Below, piece by piece: positions 56,766 to 64,000 of a stretch of 64,000 nucleotides of DNA. Location: the NCBI RefSeq assembly GCF_024753135.1, contig NZ_JANUGP010000004.1, positions 186,001-250,000 of the forward strand, written 5' to 3'. Position numbers and translations under genes: made by a program. The notes below the pieces were generated by a model. The model saw only the letters and a list, made by a program, of their open reading frames with translations, did no database searches and was not told where the DNA came from. Within the stretch, counting starts at the first letter, position 1, and each line of letters starts with the position of its first letter. Source of the stretch: Streptomyces pyxinicus (lineage in GTDB: Bacteria; Actinomycetota; Actinomycetes; Streptomycetales; Streptomycetaceae).

Positions 56766-58231
56766 CCTCTGTCAGCTTCGACGAGTACGTCGCCTACGCG
56801 CGGCTGCACTTCGAGGAGGGCCTGATCCGCGCTGGGTTCCACGAGGTGGAAGCAGGGTGGGAAGGGCCTGTCCCGCACTTGGCGGGCACGACCCGTGTAG
56901 TGATCGACCTGCCGCCCCGCTTCCCGTTTCGACCGCCGAGGGTGGTGCCGGTCGATCACGACGCGGTGCCCTGGTCCTGGCACCGTGACTCGGACGGCGC
57001 GCTGTGCCTGGTTGCTGAAGAAGATCACGACGGGTTGTGGTGGATGGAGGCACCGGCGTTCCTCGAACACGTCACAGCATGGTTCGAACACGCGGACACC
57101 GGATGGACGGACGATCGGCCCGACCTCGACCTCGACCGGTACTTCCATCAGTCCGCGGACCGGCGCCTCTACCTCTACGACGACCTCGGGCAGTACCTCA
57201 ACCGCTCCGTCCGCTTCAGCCCGGCCAGCAACAACACGATGCGGATCAGACACGGCATCCGTCCCAGGAAGGCCCTCAAGCACAGCAAGGACCGCTTTGG
57301 GTTCGTGGCAGATCTCGGCGAGGTCGACGTGCCGCCGCGAACCTGGGCAGACATCTGTGCGCGGCTCGGCTCGAACGCGGATCTGGAGCGCAGAATTCGC
57401 CAGCAGTCGGTCGCGGTCGTCGTGCTGGTTTACCGACGAGGCACTCACGAGGGCGCGCTCGTGCTGGACGTAACGCCCACGAAGGAGGGCGGCACGGCCG
57501 TCACACGTCTACGCTCAGGCGCAGACACCGAGGCCGCCCGGTCCGCTCGCGCAGGCGTCCTCGCTACCGAACTGTGTGAATCCAAGGTTGCCGTGGTCGG
57601 TGTCGGCGCTTTGGGCTCGTTCATCGCCGACATGCTGGTGCGCTCCGGTGTCCGTCACCTCACTCTCATCGACGATGATGTGGTCATGCCGGGAAACCTC
57701 GTCCGCCACCTCGTCGGCCCCGACGCAGTCGGACTGCCGAAAGCCGAAGCGGTCAAGCGACACCTCGTCAGGCACAACGAGGCGCCGGCCGCAGGCATCG
57801 ACACCATTAATAGCGCCCTTACCTCGGGTGCCGACGCGGTCGACCATTTGCGGAACCACGACCTCGTCGTGAACGCCACCGCCGACTTCGTCACCACCGC
57901 GCTCCTGCATGTAAGCGCCCTGACAATGGGCACACGGGTCGTGTCCGCGGCGCTTCAAAACGACGGCAGGACCTATCGCATCGACGTACTGCCACCGATC
58001 GACGCCGCAGCACCGCTGCCGCCTTCGACGACCAGAGCCGGCACCGAGGCGCCGCAACTGTTCGAAGCAGGCTGCGGAAGCCCGATCTCCCCAACGCCGC
58101 CCCACGCGGTGATCGAGGCAGCAGCGGCAACCGTCCGCCACGCCGTCGGACTCCTCGTGGATCGCCCCCTCCATCCTGCAGGGGAAACGCGCCACCTCCA
58201 CTCCGCGCCACAAGGGAGCCACCACCAGTGA
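56762..58231 (+). CDS. Cap2-like E2-E1 conjugation protein
   Basis: 489 residues, shorter than typical Cap2 (about 600). N-terminal E2-like fold: LPPRFPFRPPRV and DGALCLVAEEDHDGLWW with catalytic Cys82. C-terminal ThiF/E1 domain: VAVVGVGALGSF (Gly280, 282, 285), LIDDDVV (Asp304-306), MPGNLVRH, then SAALQNDG; Cys438 in EAGCGSP is the candidate E1 Cys. Cap2 couples the CD-NTase C-terminus to a target and so primes it. The CD-NTase ends AGKRTFG, a suitable Gly terminus. Overlaps the next gene. Confidence 0.85.
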   Translation: MTSVSFDEYVAYARLHFEEGLIRAGFHEVEAGWEGPVPHLAGTTRVVIDLPPRFPFRPPRVVPVDHDAVPWSWHRDSDGALCLVAEEDHDGLWWMEAPAFLEHVTAWFEHADTGWTDDRPDLDLDRYFHQSADRRLYLYDDLGQYLNRSVRFSPASNNTMRIRHGIRPRKALKHSKDRFGFVADLGEVDVPPRTWADICARLGSNADLERRIRQQSVAVVVLVYRRGTHEGALVLDVTPTKEGGTAVTRLRSGADTEAARSARAGVLATELCESKVAVVGVGALGSFIADMLVRSGVRHLTLIDDDVVMPGNLVRHLVGPDAVGLPKAEAVKRHLVRHNEAPAAGIDTINSALTSGADAVDHLRNHDLVVNATADFVTTALLHVSALTMGTRVVSAALQNDGRTYRIDVLPPIDAAAPLPPSTTRAGTEAPQLFEAGCGSPISPTPPHAVIEAAAATVRHAVGLLVDRPLHPAGETRHLHSAPQGSHHQ

Positions 58232-60006
58232 CCCGGCCGGCACCACGGATCGAGCTGCGCCAGGCGGCATACGAGGTCATCGCGTCCGCGACCGCGCAGC
58301 AGCTGCCGCGGGAAACGGGTGGCATCCTCCTCGGCTATCAGGAAGACGCCAACGTCGTTGTCACCCATGCCCTCGTGGTCGACGAACAAGGAGCGTCCAC
58401 CCACAGGTACGTGCGCGATGACGTCAAGGCGAACACTCTGCTCGCAGAGTTCCTGGCCCAGCGAGCGGACGACGATCCAACCGGCTACGTCGGCGAGTGG
58501 CACAGCCATCCCGCACCGTCCGGACCGAGCCCGACGGACCTTGCCGCGATGCGGGCAATGGCCCGGGAGTACGACGGCCCGATCGCGCTCCTCGTTTACG
58601 CTCCCGGCGGGACGGACCCCTTCTCCGGACTGATCACCCGGCGCCAACGATGGGGACGCGTCACCGGCAAGGCAGCAACGGTCCTTCCGCCACCACAGAG
58701 ATTCAAGGAGCTGGGGCCACTGCCCAAGGGCGCAGTCCGGCCTGACGGTGCGGTGTTCATCTCCTACCGGCAGTCTGACGGGTCCCCGCAGGCCGAGTCG
58801 ATTGAGAATCTGCTCAGGGCAGCCGGTCTCGTCGTGTGGAGAGACCATACCGACCTGCGCGCGGGCACAACGACCGATCGCCTCGAACAAGCCCTGACCC
58901 AAGGGCTTTCAGCAGCCGTGCTCGTCGTGACACCGGACATCGTCCACAGCGACATCGTCCGAGAACGTGAGCTGCCTCGGCTACTGCAACTGGACGAGGA
59001 CCCCGCCTTCAGTCTGTGCATCGCGAACAAGACCGCCAGAGCGGGAAGCGACACACGGTGCGACTACGGCGCACCGGACCGACTCCTAAGACTCGCTCCC
59101 TCCCGGACCCTCGCCGACAAGAAGCAAAGCAACATGCTCCAGGCGTCCGGCGAGAGCGAGATAGTGCGCGACCTGCTGATGCACCGAGTCGAACAACGCA
59201 AGCCCGCCATTCACAGCCAGAACCGCGCCTTCACGATCCGAGTCCAGACCCGCCCCGCGCCCTTCGCCATGGACGCGGGCGAGGACGACCTGCACATCCG
59301 CATCAGGGCCGCCAGCGACGGGCGTCTGCCGCTGCGAGAGGGACTTCAGCTCCTGCAGACCACACTGCCCTTGACCAGCGACGCCGTCTATGCCGCCAGC
59401 GCGCAAACCGTACGCATCTTTGGCGGAGCTCACCTGTCGGTAGCCCTGGCCTTGGGGGCCGCCCTGCCCGAGACCAAGATCGGCAATGTCGAGGTGGTCG
59501 ACACCCGCGGCGCTCAGTGGACGTCTGCAGAAAGTGGTGACGACCCACTGATCAGCGAACTTCATACGCAACCAGTTGACCTCGAACAAGCGCAGACACC
59601 CGACAGCCACGACCGCGTCGCGATCTTCCTCAGCCTGACTGCCAGTCCAGATCAGACCGCATTCGAGCAGCTCCTGCACGAGTCCAGCGACGGCTTCGCC
59701 GCGGCCGCCGTGATCTCCGTCGCCGGCGAAGACCGACTCGACCCGCGCGAGGCCGCACGCCTCAGCACGGCTGCCTCGCAACAGATCAAAGCTCTTGCCG
59801 CACACAGCGGCCGTGCGGAGGTGCATCTCGCTTTCCACGGCCCCTACACGATGGCTCTACTCGTAGGGCGATACCTCAACACACTGCGCACCGTCGTCTA
59901 CGAGTGGGACGGTGCGACCCCTGGGAGGCCCCGCTACACCCCAGCTCTCGTGCTTGAGCCAGGTGTCAGCGGCGGACCGATCACAGAGGTCCTGCTCGCC
60001 CAATAG
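58228..60006 (+). CDS. JAB (Cap3-like)-TIR-SAVED fusion effector
   Basis: 592 residues. Residues 10-150: JAB/JAMM metalloprotease with Glu29 (ETGGILLG), HSHP (His92, His94), Ser101 and Asp104. Residues 174-270: TIR, with AVFISYRQSD, VVWRDHTDLRAG, and acidic residues 246/248 in RERELPRL as the likely NADase Glu. Residues 330-585: SAVED-like sensor with HLSVALALGAALPE, then EVHLAFHGPYTMALLVGRYL. Cap3 normally removes Cap2's conjugates; TIR-SAVED destroys NAD+ when cyclic nucleotide binds. Here both are in one chain and no separate effector is seen. Confidence 0.82.
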   Translation: MTRPAPRIELRQAAYEVIASATAQQLPRETGGILLGYQEDANVVVTHALVVDEQGASTHRYVRDDVKANTLLAEFLAQRADDDPTGYVGEWHSHPAPSGPSPTDLAAMRAMAREYDGPIALLVYAPGGTDPFSGLITRRQRWGRVTGKAATVLPPPQRFKELGPLPKGAVRPDGAVFISYRQSDGSPQAESIENLLRAAGLVVWRDHTDLRAGTTTDRLEQALTQGLSAAVLVVTPDIVHSDIVRERELPRLLQLDEDPAFSLCIANKTARAGSDTRCDYGAPDRLLRLAPSRTLADKKQSNMLQASGESEIVRDLLMHRVEQRKPAIHSQNRAFTIRVQTRPAPFAMDAGEDDLHIRIRAASDGRLPLREGLQLLQTTLPLTSDAVYAASAQTVRIFGGAHLSVALALGAALPETKIGNVEVVDTRGAQWTSAESGDDPLISELHTQPVDLEQAQTPDSHDRVAIFLSLTASPDQTAFEQLLHESSDGFAAAAVISVAGEDRLDPREAARLSTAASQQIKALAAHSGRAEVHLAFHGPYTMALLVGRYLNTLRTVVYEWDGATPGRPRYTPALVLEPGVSGGPITEVLLAQ

Positions 60007-60040
60007 GCGTGGCGATGCACGCGCAGCATGCCAGCCGGTC

Positions 60041-60172
60041 TTACTCCGCCTGGCTGGAGCTGGAGCGGAGCGCCACGGGAATGTTGCTGAGCCAGGCAAT
60101 GATCCGAATGAGGTTGATCGCGGCTCGAGTGAGCTGGTGCTGAAGGCTGGTATTGGCCATGCCGCAGAAGCG
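60041..60172 (-). pseudogene. Transposase C-terminal remnant (IS1182-like)
   Basis: 44 codons ending in TAA: RFCGMANTSLQHQ, then LTRAAINLIRIIAWL with NIPVALRSS. This ending is typical of IS1182-like transposases. It follows the pseudogene at 60177 on the same strand; the rest of the IS is absent. Confidence 0.7.
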
Positions 60173-60176
60173 AGGT

Positions 60177-60566
60177 CTACGAAGACTCGATGGGTTGGTC
60201 CTCGTCCCAGTAGAGCCAGACAGGCCGGTCGTCGTCGATGTGGCCGTTCCGTTCTCCGTCTTGGCCGATCACCGCGAGGAAGCCGCACATCTTCACGGAT
60301 TCGGACGTCATCCGATCCTTCTCGCGTCGGAACGCCGAGGACCGCGAAAGCCCGCGCCATCGCAGCGGGACGAGGAGTCCGCCGACGGCGAGTTGGTCCC
60401 ACCAAGTTCCGGAGAGGTCCCACATGCCGACGGCGACGATCATGCGGCAGTAGGAACTGAACTCCTCGGCGCCTAGAGCACCGTCCCCCGTGACCACGCG
60501 AAGGTCACCGTATCGGTTCGCGTCCAGCATCGGGCGGGTGTAGGCGGTCACGTCGGGGGCAATGTC
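60177..60566 (-). pseudogene. FxLD-type methyltransferase fragment
   Basis: C-terminal half of a PCMT-like SAM methyltransferase: DIAPDVTAYTRPML, RVVTGDGALGAEE, MWDLSGTWWDQLAVGG and VPLRWRG with GQDGERNGH and LYWDEDQPIE. In FxLD lanthipeptide systems the enzyme carries this domain and continues further. Its start is gone and it ends at a stop where the IS remnant begins. A relic of another peptide system. Confidence 0.65.
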
Positions 60567-60821
60567 GCACGTGGGACCTGCCCGGAAGGTCCGGCGAGGT
60601 GTTTGAGCAGGGCATCGTTCACGCGCCCAGACCCTGCGCGGCCCAGGGCGGCTGCCTAACCTGGCGAGTCGCTAAAGCCGGTCCAGGTCCGCTCCTCGAC
60701 GTCGTAGTCGATGTGTGAGACGTTCGGGACGAGGGCGGCAGGCTGCACCGCGATTATGCGGGACATAGGGGGCTTCCACCGCCCAGGCGAAGACCGTCGC
60801 CATCCGGAATGGCTGCCCGTC

Positions 60822-63560
60822 TCAGATGTCACTGGCCTGACTTTTAGCGTTTCTGCGTGCCGCGCGGTTCACGGGCACATTGCGTCTACGGTTTCCATCG
60901 AAGCGCCACTTCTGTGACTGCTGACGGGCCAGTGCGGTGAGCATGTCTGCGGCTTGCTTCGTCTCGTAATGGTTGATGCCGAGCACGTCGCGGCGAGCAA
61001 CGAGCACCTTCCTCATCTCCGCACGGGCCACAGAGGGAAAGCCGAGGACCGCCCAACAGAATGCCCAGTTGTAGTGAGTGCGGAGGGTGGACGGGTGCCG
61101 CGCGCCCAGGTTGCGTTGCTCCTCATTGAGGATCCGGCGCCACCCTTGATGGGCTTCCACATGCTGGCCGCGCTGTGCCGCGATGTGCACCCTCTCGTGC
61201 CGGGTGGACAGTAGATCGGTGAGGCGACCTTGTAGTCCCTGTGTTTCGTACTCCGCTTCCACCTCGCTGAGGAGCGGCTCGGCCTGATCGACTTCCCCGA
61301 TTTCCACCAGAATTTGACCCACCTGATGCCGGGTCTGTAGCGTTTTATAGTGATCTTTCCCTAGTAGATCCCGCTCGGCAAGCCAGATGTCCATGAGATC
61401 CGTGAAGGCCCTGATTGAGTTTCCCTGCAGGCTGTGGATGGACGCGATGTCATATCGAGTGACAAGGACTGACGGGTGCCAGGCAGGCAGGAAGGAGCGC
61501 TGCTGCCTCAGCACCTCCGACAGGACAGTAAGCGCCTGGTCGAGATGGCCGCGATGCCACAGAATGACGCCTAGTTCGTGGCGAATGATGGCCTGAGTGA
61601 AGGGCCCAGGCTCCAGGCGGTCCAAGGACTCGACGGCTCGACGAGAGTGATTTTCCGCCTCGTCTAGACGCCCTGACTGACGCAGAATGGTGGCGAAGTG
61701 ATGATGGGCCTGCATGCCGAGGTACGGGAGATGCGGCTTATCGTCCATCTCCGCGCACAGTTCGCGTGCCATTTTCGCTCCCGACTCCAGGGAGCCAAGC
61801 TCCGAATGGATCGCGACGGCCAGCGCGCGGGCCACATGGAATTCGACGCTATCTGGTCCGCGCGAAGAGACGGCCAGGCGGCACGCGGCCGCAGACATGG
61901 TGTCGGCCTCATCCAAGCGTGACATGTTCCAGGCCCACTCCGCCGCGTTGAGTTCGACCAGATAACGGATTCGGTCATTGGGCGTGAAGGTGGCTAGTCG
62001 CGCACGAAGAGCCATAGCGCACTTGTGCGCGATGTCGTACCGGCCGACCATTCTCAGGTAACGGCTCAAGTACATGTGCGTATTAACGACGGTCTCGAAC
62101 AATTCCTCGAGCGATGGGGGGAGTCGCCCGGCCACTGCCATCATGTGAGGAACCGCGAAGGGCCATTGGGCAGCGGCTTCTTGGTCCTCGGTGTCTCGCA
62201 GAGCCCCAAGGCAGCGGACTGCGGCGGCCCAAGTGCGGGCGCGGTGAGGGGACCGTTCCAGATGCACTGCGTTCACCTCGGCGACCAGCGGATGGACAAT
62301 GACGCACCGGCGCCAGCTCATGTCACTCCTGCGGTGGTAGAACGCGTCGGCTTCCGCGGAGGGACCGTCGGAGTTCTCGTCTGCGACGTCGATCAAGCCG
62401 ACGGCACTGAGAGCATTCAGCGCACGCTCCACGGCAACGCTGTCCCACCTGCCGGCTTCCAAGCGGTGGGTCCTTGCCAGCACTTTGGGCGACAGCAGGG
62501 CCACCGGTACTGGCCGGGATGCCCAACACGACAGGGTCCGCATGATCGGCCTGACCTGAGGTAAGCCCTGCTGTTCCAGCGCGTCCAGAGACACCTCCCA
62601 GGTCTGCATCACTAGGCTCCGGGCGTCTTCGATCGTGGACGAGTGCGGTGAAGTGGTGGCGGCCCGATCAACCACATTCGGGAAGTCACGGTCGAGCGCC
62701 TGACGGAAGGCTTTGAGGTCTTGGATGGGAGAGAAAGGCTGCGCCACGCAGAGTCCAGCAGCCCGCAACGCGAGGGGCACGCCGCCCAACCGCTCGGACA
62801 GTTCCCGTGCGGCGCCGCGCTCCGCAGGATCCGGTGCGGAACTGCCGGACAAAGCGAGCAGCATATCGGCGCCGTCTTCATGGTCAAGCGGGCCGAGCCT
62901 CTTCAACCGCGTACCGGGTGGCCAGACGTCCAGGTGCGCTTGGCGGGTGGTGACCAAAACCGCCCCGGACGCAGATGGCTCCAGCCAGTTGGGCCCCAAG
63001 TCCTGATGAAGCCGTGCGGGGTCGTCTGCATTATCGAAGACCAGCAGCCAGGGCTTCTCGCTGGCATGGAGGGCCTCCCAAGCAAGGTCCGCAGTATTCA
63101 GCCGATCCAGCAGTGTCTCGCCGCCCTCTGCACCCTGCGGGCAGAGCTTCGTTGCAATCTGCCGGAACGCTTCGCTTACCTCAGACCCGCCGGAAGCGTG
63201 AACCCACAGCACAGTCGCTCCGGCGCTCTGCGCGTAGTTAGCGAGGGTCAGAGCCAGAGCGGACTTCCCAATGCCGCCTAGGCCGCTGAGGACGGTAATG
63301 CAGCCCATCAGTGCTGCCAAGTCTCCGCCGCCCAGGTCGCGGAAGGCGGATTCTCGCCCGTGCAGTTGCGGCGGTCTGAGATTGACTGGTGGCCGCAGTG
63401 ATACTGGAGGGGCACTGGGCGACTGCAAGCCGTTGAAGTGGACATTCACCGTCCCTGAGTCGAACACAAACTGGTCGCGACCCGCCTGAATGTTGGTGCC
63501 GCTCCCAGCGGACTCCGCGTTCTGCCTGATGTAGATGAGGCCGTCATCGCGATACCGCAT
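60822..63560 (-). CDS. NB-ARC/TPR STAND NTPase
   Basis: 912 residues. GTNIQAGRDQFVF lies near the N-terminus, shared with the upstream partial protein. P-loop GLGGIGKS (93-100), Walker B WLLVFDNADD (171-180), VLVTTRQ sensor 1 and GVPLALRAAG (GLPL-like). From about residue 500 come TPR repeats (DEAENHSRRAVESLD, HRGHLDQALTVLSEVL and others). STAND proteins sense a ligand and drive oligomerisation; some are anti-phage systems. Effector not seen in the chain, so the partner may provide it. Confidence 0.85.
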   Translation of the reverse strand: MRYRDDGLIYIRQNAESAGSGTNIQAGRDQFVFDSGTVNVHFNGLQSPSAPPVSLRPPVNLRPPQLHGRESAFRDLGGGDLAALMGCITVLSGLGGIGKSALALTLANYAQSAGATVLWVHASGGSEVSEAFRQIATKLCPQGAEGGETLLDRLNTADLAWEALHASEKPWLLVFDNADDPARLHQDLGPNWLEPSASGAVLVTTRQAHLDVWPPGTRLKRLGPLDHEDGADMLLALSGSSAPDPAERGAARELSERLGGVPLALRAAGLCVAQPFSPIQDLKAFRQALDRDFPNVVDRAATTSPHSSTIEDARSLVMQTWEVSLDALEQQGLPQVRPIMRTLSCWASRPVPVALLSPKVLARTHRLEAGRWDSVAVERALNALSAVGLIDVADENSDGPSAEADAFYHRRSDMSWRRCVIVHPLVAEVNAVHLERSPHRARTWAAAVRCLGALRDTEDQEAAAQWPFAVPHMMAVAGRLPPSLEELFETVVNTHMYLSRYLRMVGRYDIAHKCAMALRARLATFTPNDRIRYLVELNAAEWAWNMSRLDEADTMSAAACRLAVSSRGPDSVEFHVARALAVAIHSELGSLESGAKMARELCAEMDDKPHLPYLGMQAHHHFATILRQSGRLDEAENHSRRAVESLDRLEPGPFTQAIIRHELGVILWHRGHLDQALTVLSEVLRQQRSFLPAWHPSVLVTRYDIASIHSLQGNSIRAFTDLMDIWLAERDLLGKDHYKTLQTRHQVGQILVEIGEVDQAEPLLSEVEAEYETQGLQGRLTDLLSTRHERVHIAAQRGQHVEAHQGWRRILNEEQRNLGARHPSTLRTHYNWAFCWAVLGFPSVARAEMRKVLVARRDVLGINHYETKQAADMLTALARQQSQKWRFDGNRRRNVPVNRAARRNAKSQASDI

Positions 63561-63642
63561 TGCTCACTCCGCTTATCCGGCGCAGGACCCTGCAGGAGTC
63601 AGCCTCATAACCTGCGCCCTACTTGTTGACCAGTCACAGAGG

Positions 63643-64000
63643 TCAGTGACCAACGACGTTGTACTGGTCTCGCCCGGCCTGGAAGTTTGTGCCATGGTTA
63701 GCCTTGGCGGTCATCCGAATGGTCCTAGCTAGCAGTCGCTCCTGCACCGGATCGTCCGTGCTGACCGCAGCCAGCGCACGGCGCAGGGCAGCGGCGTCTG
63801 ATTCGACGGACAGCAGTGGTGCGAGCCGCTGTTGCCAGGCATGTGCGAGATTCTGGACGGTCAGGGCATCTGATGCTCCCTGAATCAGGGTCGCTCGTGT
63901 CGCTTCCAGATCCGCAGCGATCGTCGCCATCTCGCCGGGGCGCAGACGGGCCCACAGTCCGAGAACAGCGCTTTTCGCGCTACTGAAAGCGGTCGACGCC
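63643..64000 (-). CDS. Partner of the STAND protein (5' end outside window)
   Basis: 119 codons are visible; the frame remains open to the window edge. ATIAADLEATRATLIQGASD and LAHAWQQRLAPLL are helical; the C-terminus GTNFQAGRDQYNVVGH repeats the STAND N-terminal motif. An upstream segment (AVLGLWARLR) suggests a membrane or helical start. An effector-associated or adaptor role is inferred from the shared motif and position 82 bases upstream. Confidence 0.6.
   Translation of the reverse strand, partial: ASTAFSSAKSAVLGLWARLRPGEMATIAADLEATRATLIQGASDALTVQNLAHAWQQRLAPLLSVESDAAALRRALAAVSTDDPVQERLLARTIRMTAKANHGTNFQAGRDQYNVVGH

Larger units (their letters stand above)
38020..64000. mobile_element. 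Integrative mobilizable element at tRNA-Pro (right end not seen)
   Basis: A tyrosine integrase, a HTH gene placed as excisionase, repressor, MobC and MOB-type relaxase sit downstream of tRNA-Pro, with toxin-antitoxin and defence genes as cargo. No FtsK/TraB or type IV secretion genes are seen. The 3' half of the tRNA is not repeated anywhere later in the window, so the right end is beyond 64,000, or the cargo after about 47.6 kb belongs to a separate island. Confidence 0.6.

Noticed and set aside
58228..60006. STING-type or HORMA CBASS assignment
   Set aside because: No STING-like region or HORMA/TRIP13 genes are present; E2-E1 and JAB with a SAVED-like end indicate a type II CBASS with a TIR-SAVED effector.
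38020..64000. Right attachment repeat of tRNA-Pro inside the window
   Set aside because: I looked for the GTGGGTTCAAATCCCGC arm and the CGAAG-AGGTC region after 40,000 and found no second copy.

Overview
The window is about 64 kb of high-GC actinobacterial DNA, almost certainly from a Streptomyces chromosome. The evidence is a WblA-type WhiB protein, a Crp of Streptomyces type, paired ArsA-like ATPases next to a class A penicillin-binding protein, DUF2637 and FxLD-type genes, frequent GTG starts and GTGA/ATGA overlaps. Gene order nhaA - holin-like - hydrolase - MarP-like protease - NUDIX - nth - crp - MBL - NUDIX - RidA - ArsA pair - wblA - PBP is a conserved core block. It is flanked by two integrated elements.

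Region 1 (1 to about 18,889) is the right part of a prophage. Late genes read leftward: HNH nuclease, a tRNA-Trp-like sequence, terminase small and large subunits, portal, and a VG15-type minor capsid protein cut by the window edge. Many small early genes read rightward from about 7 kb, followed by dNMP kinase, ThyX and a large serine integrase. The early region carries two repeated non-coding signals: at least 17 copies of a GTGTG-W-TAG motif that looks like an extended -10 promoter, and four 40-nt tRNA-like minihelices (acceptor plus T arm only, with compensatory base changes) in 5' leaders. The prophage appears to have entered the 3' end of an acetyl-CoA synthetase gene; the integrase frame now runs past the junction into host DNA.

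Region 2 (about 18,890 to 38,053) is the core chromosome block listed above, ending in a metallophosphoesterase, a Pr6Pr membrane protein and tRNA-Pro(CGG).

Region 3 (about 38,054 to beyond 64,000) begins at the 3' end of tRNA-Pro and looks like an integrative mobilizable element. It has a tyrosine integrase (with a LacI-type helix-turn-helix inserted in it), a small DNA-binding protein in the excisionase position, an XRE repressor, a DUF3631 ATPase, a DUF2637 membrane protein, MobC and a MobA-type relaxase, but no visible FtsK/TraB transfer ATPase. Its cargo includes a DUF4365 nuclease-like gene with an unknown partner beside the tRNA; a WbqC/YdcF/XRE/ATPase/radical-SAM set with a 70-residue cysteine-containing candidate peptide precursor; a HigB toxin with an ImmA/IrrE-type antitoxin; and a CBASS-like anti-phage operon. 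After IS and methyltransferase remnants comes an NB-ARC/TPR STAND protein with a partial partner. The right attachment site was not found.

The standout is the three-gene CBASS-like operon at 55,761-60,006: a CD-NTase, a Cap2-like E2-E1 protein, and one 592-residue polypeptide that joins a JAB/JAMM peptidase (Cap3-like), a TIR domain and a SAVED-like domain. Deconjugating enzyme and cyclic-nucleotide-activated NADase effector would thus be one protein.
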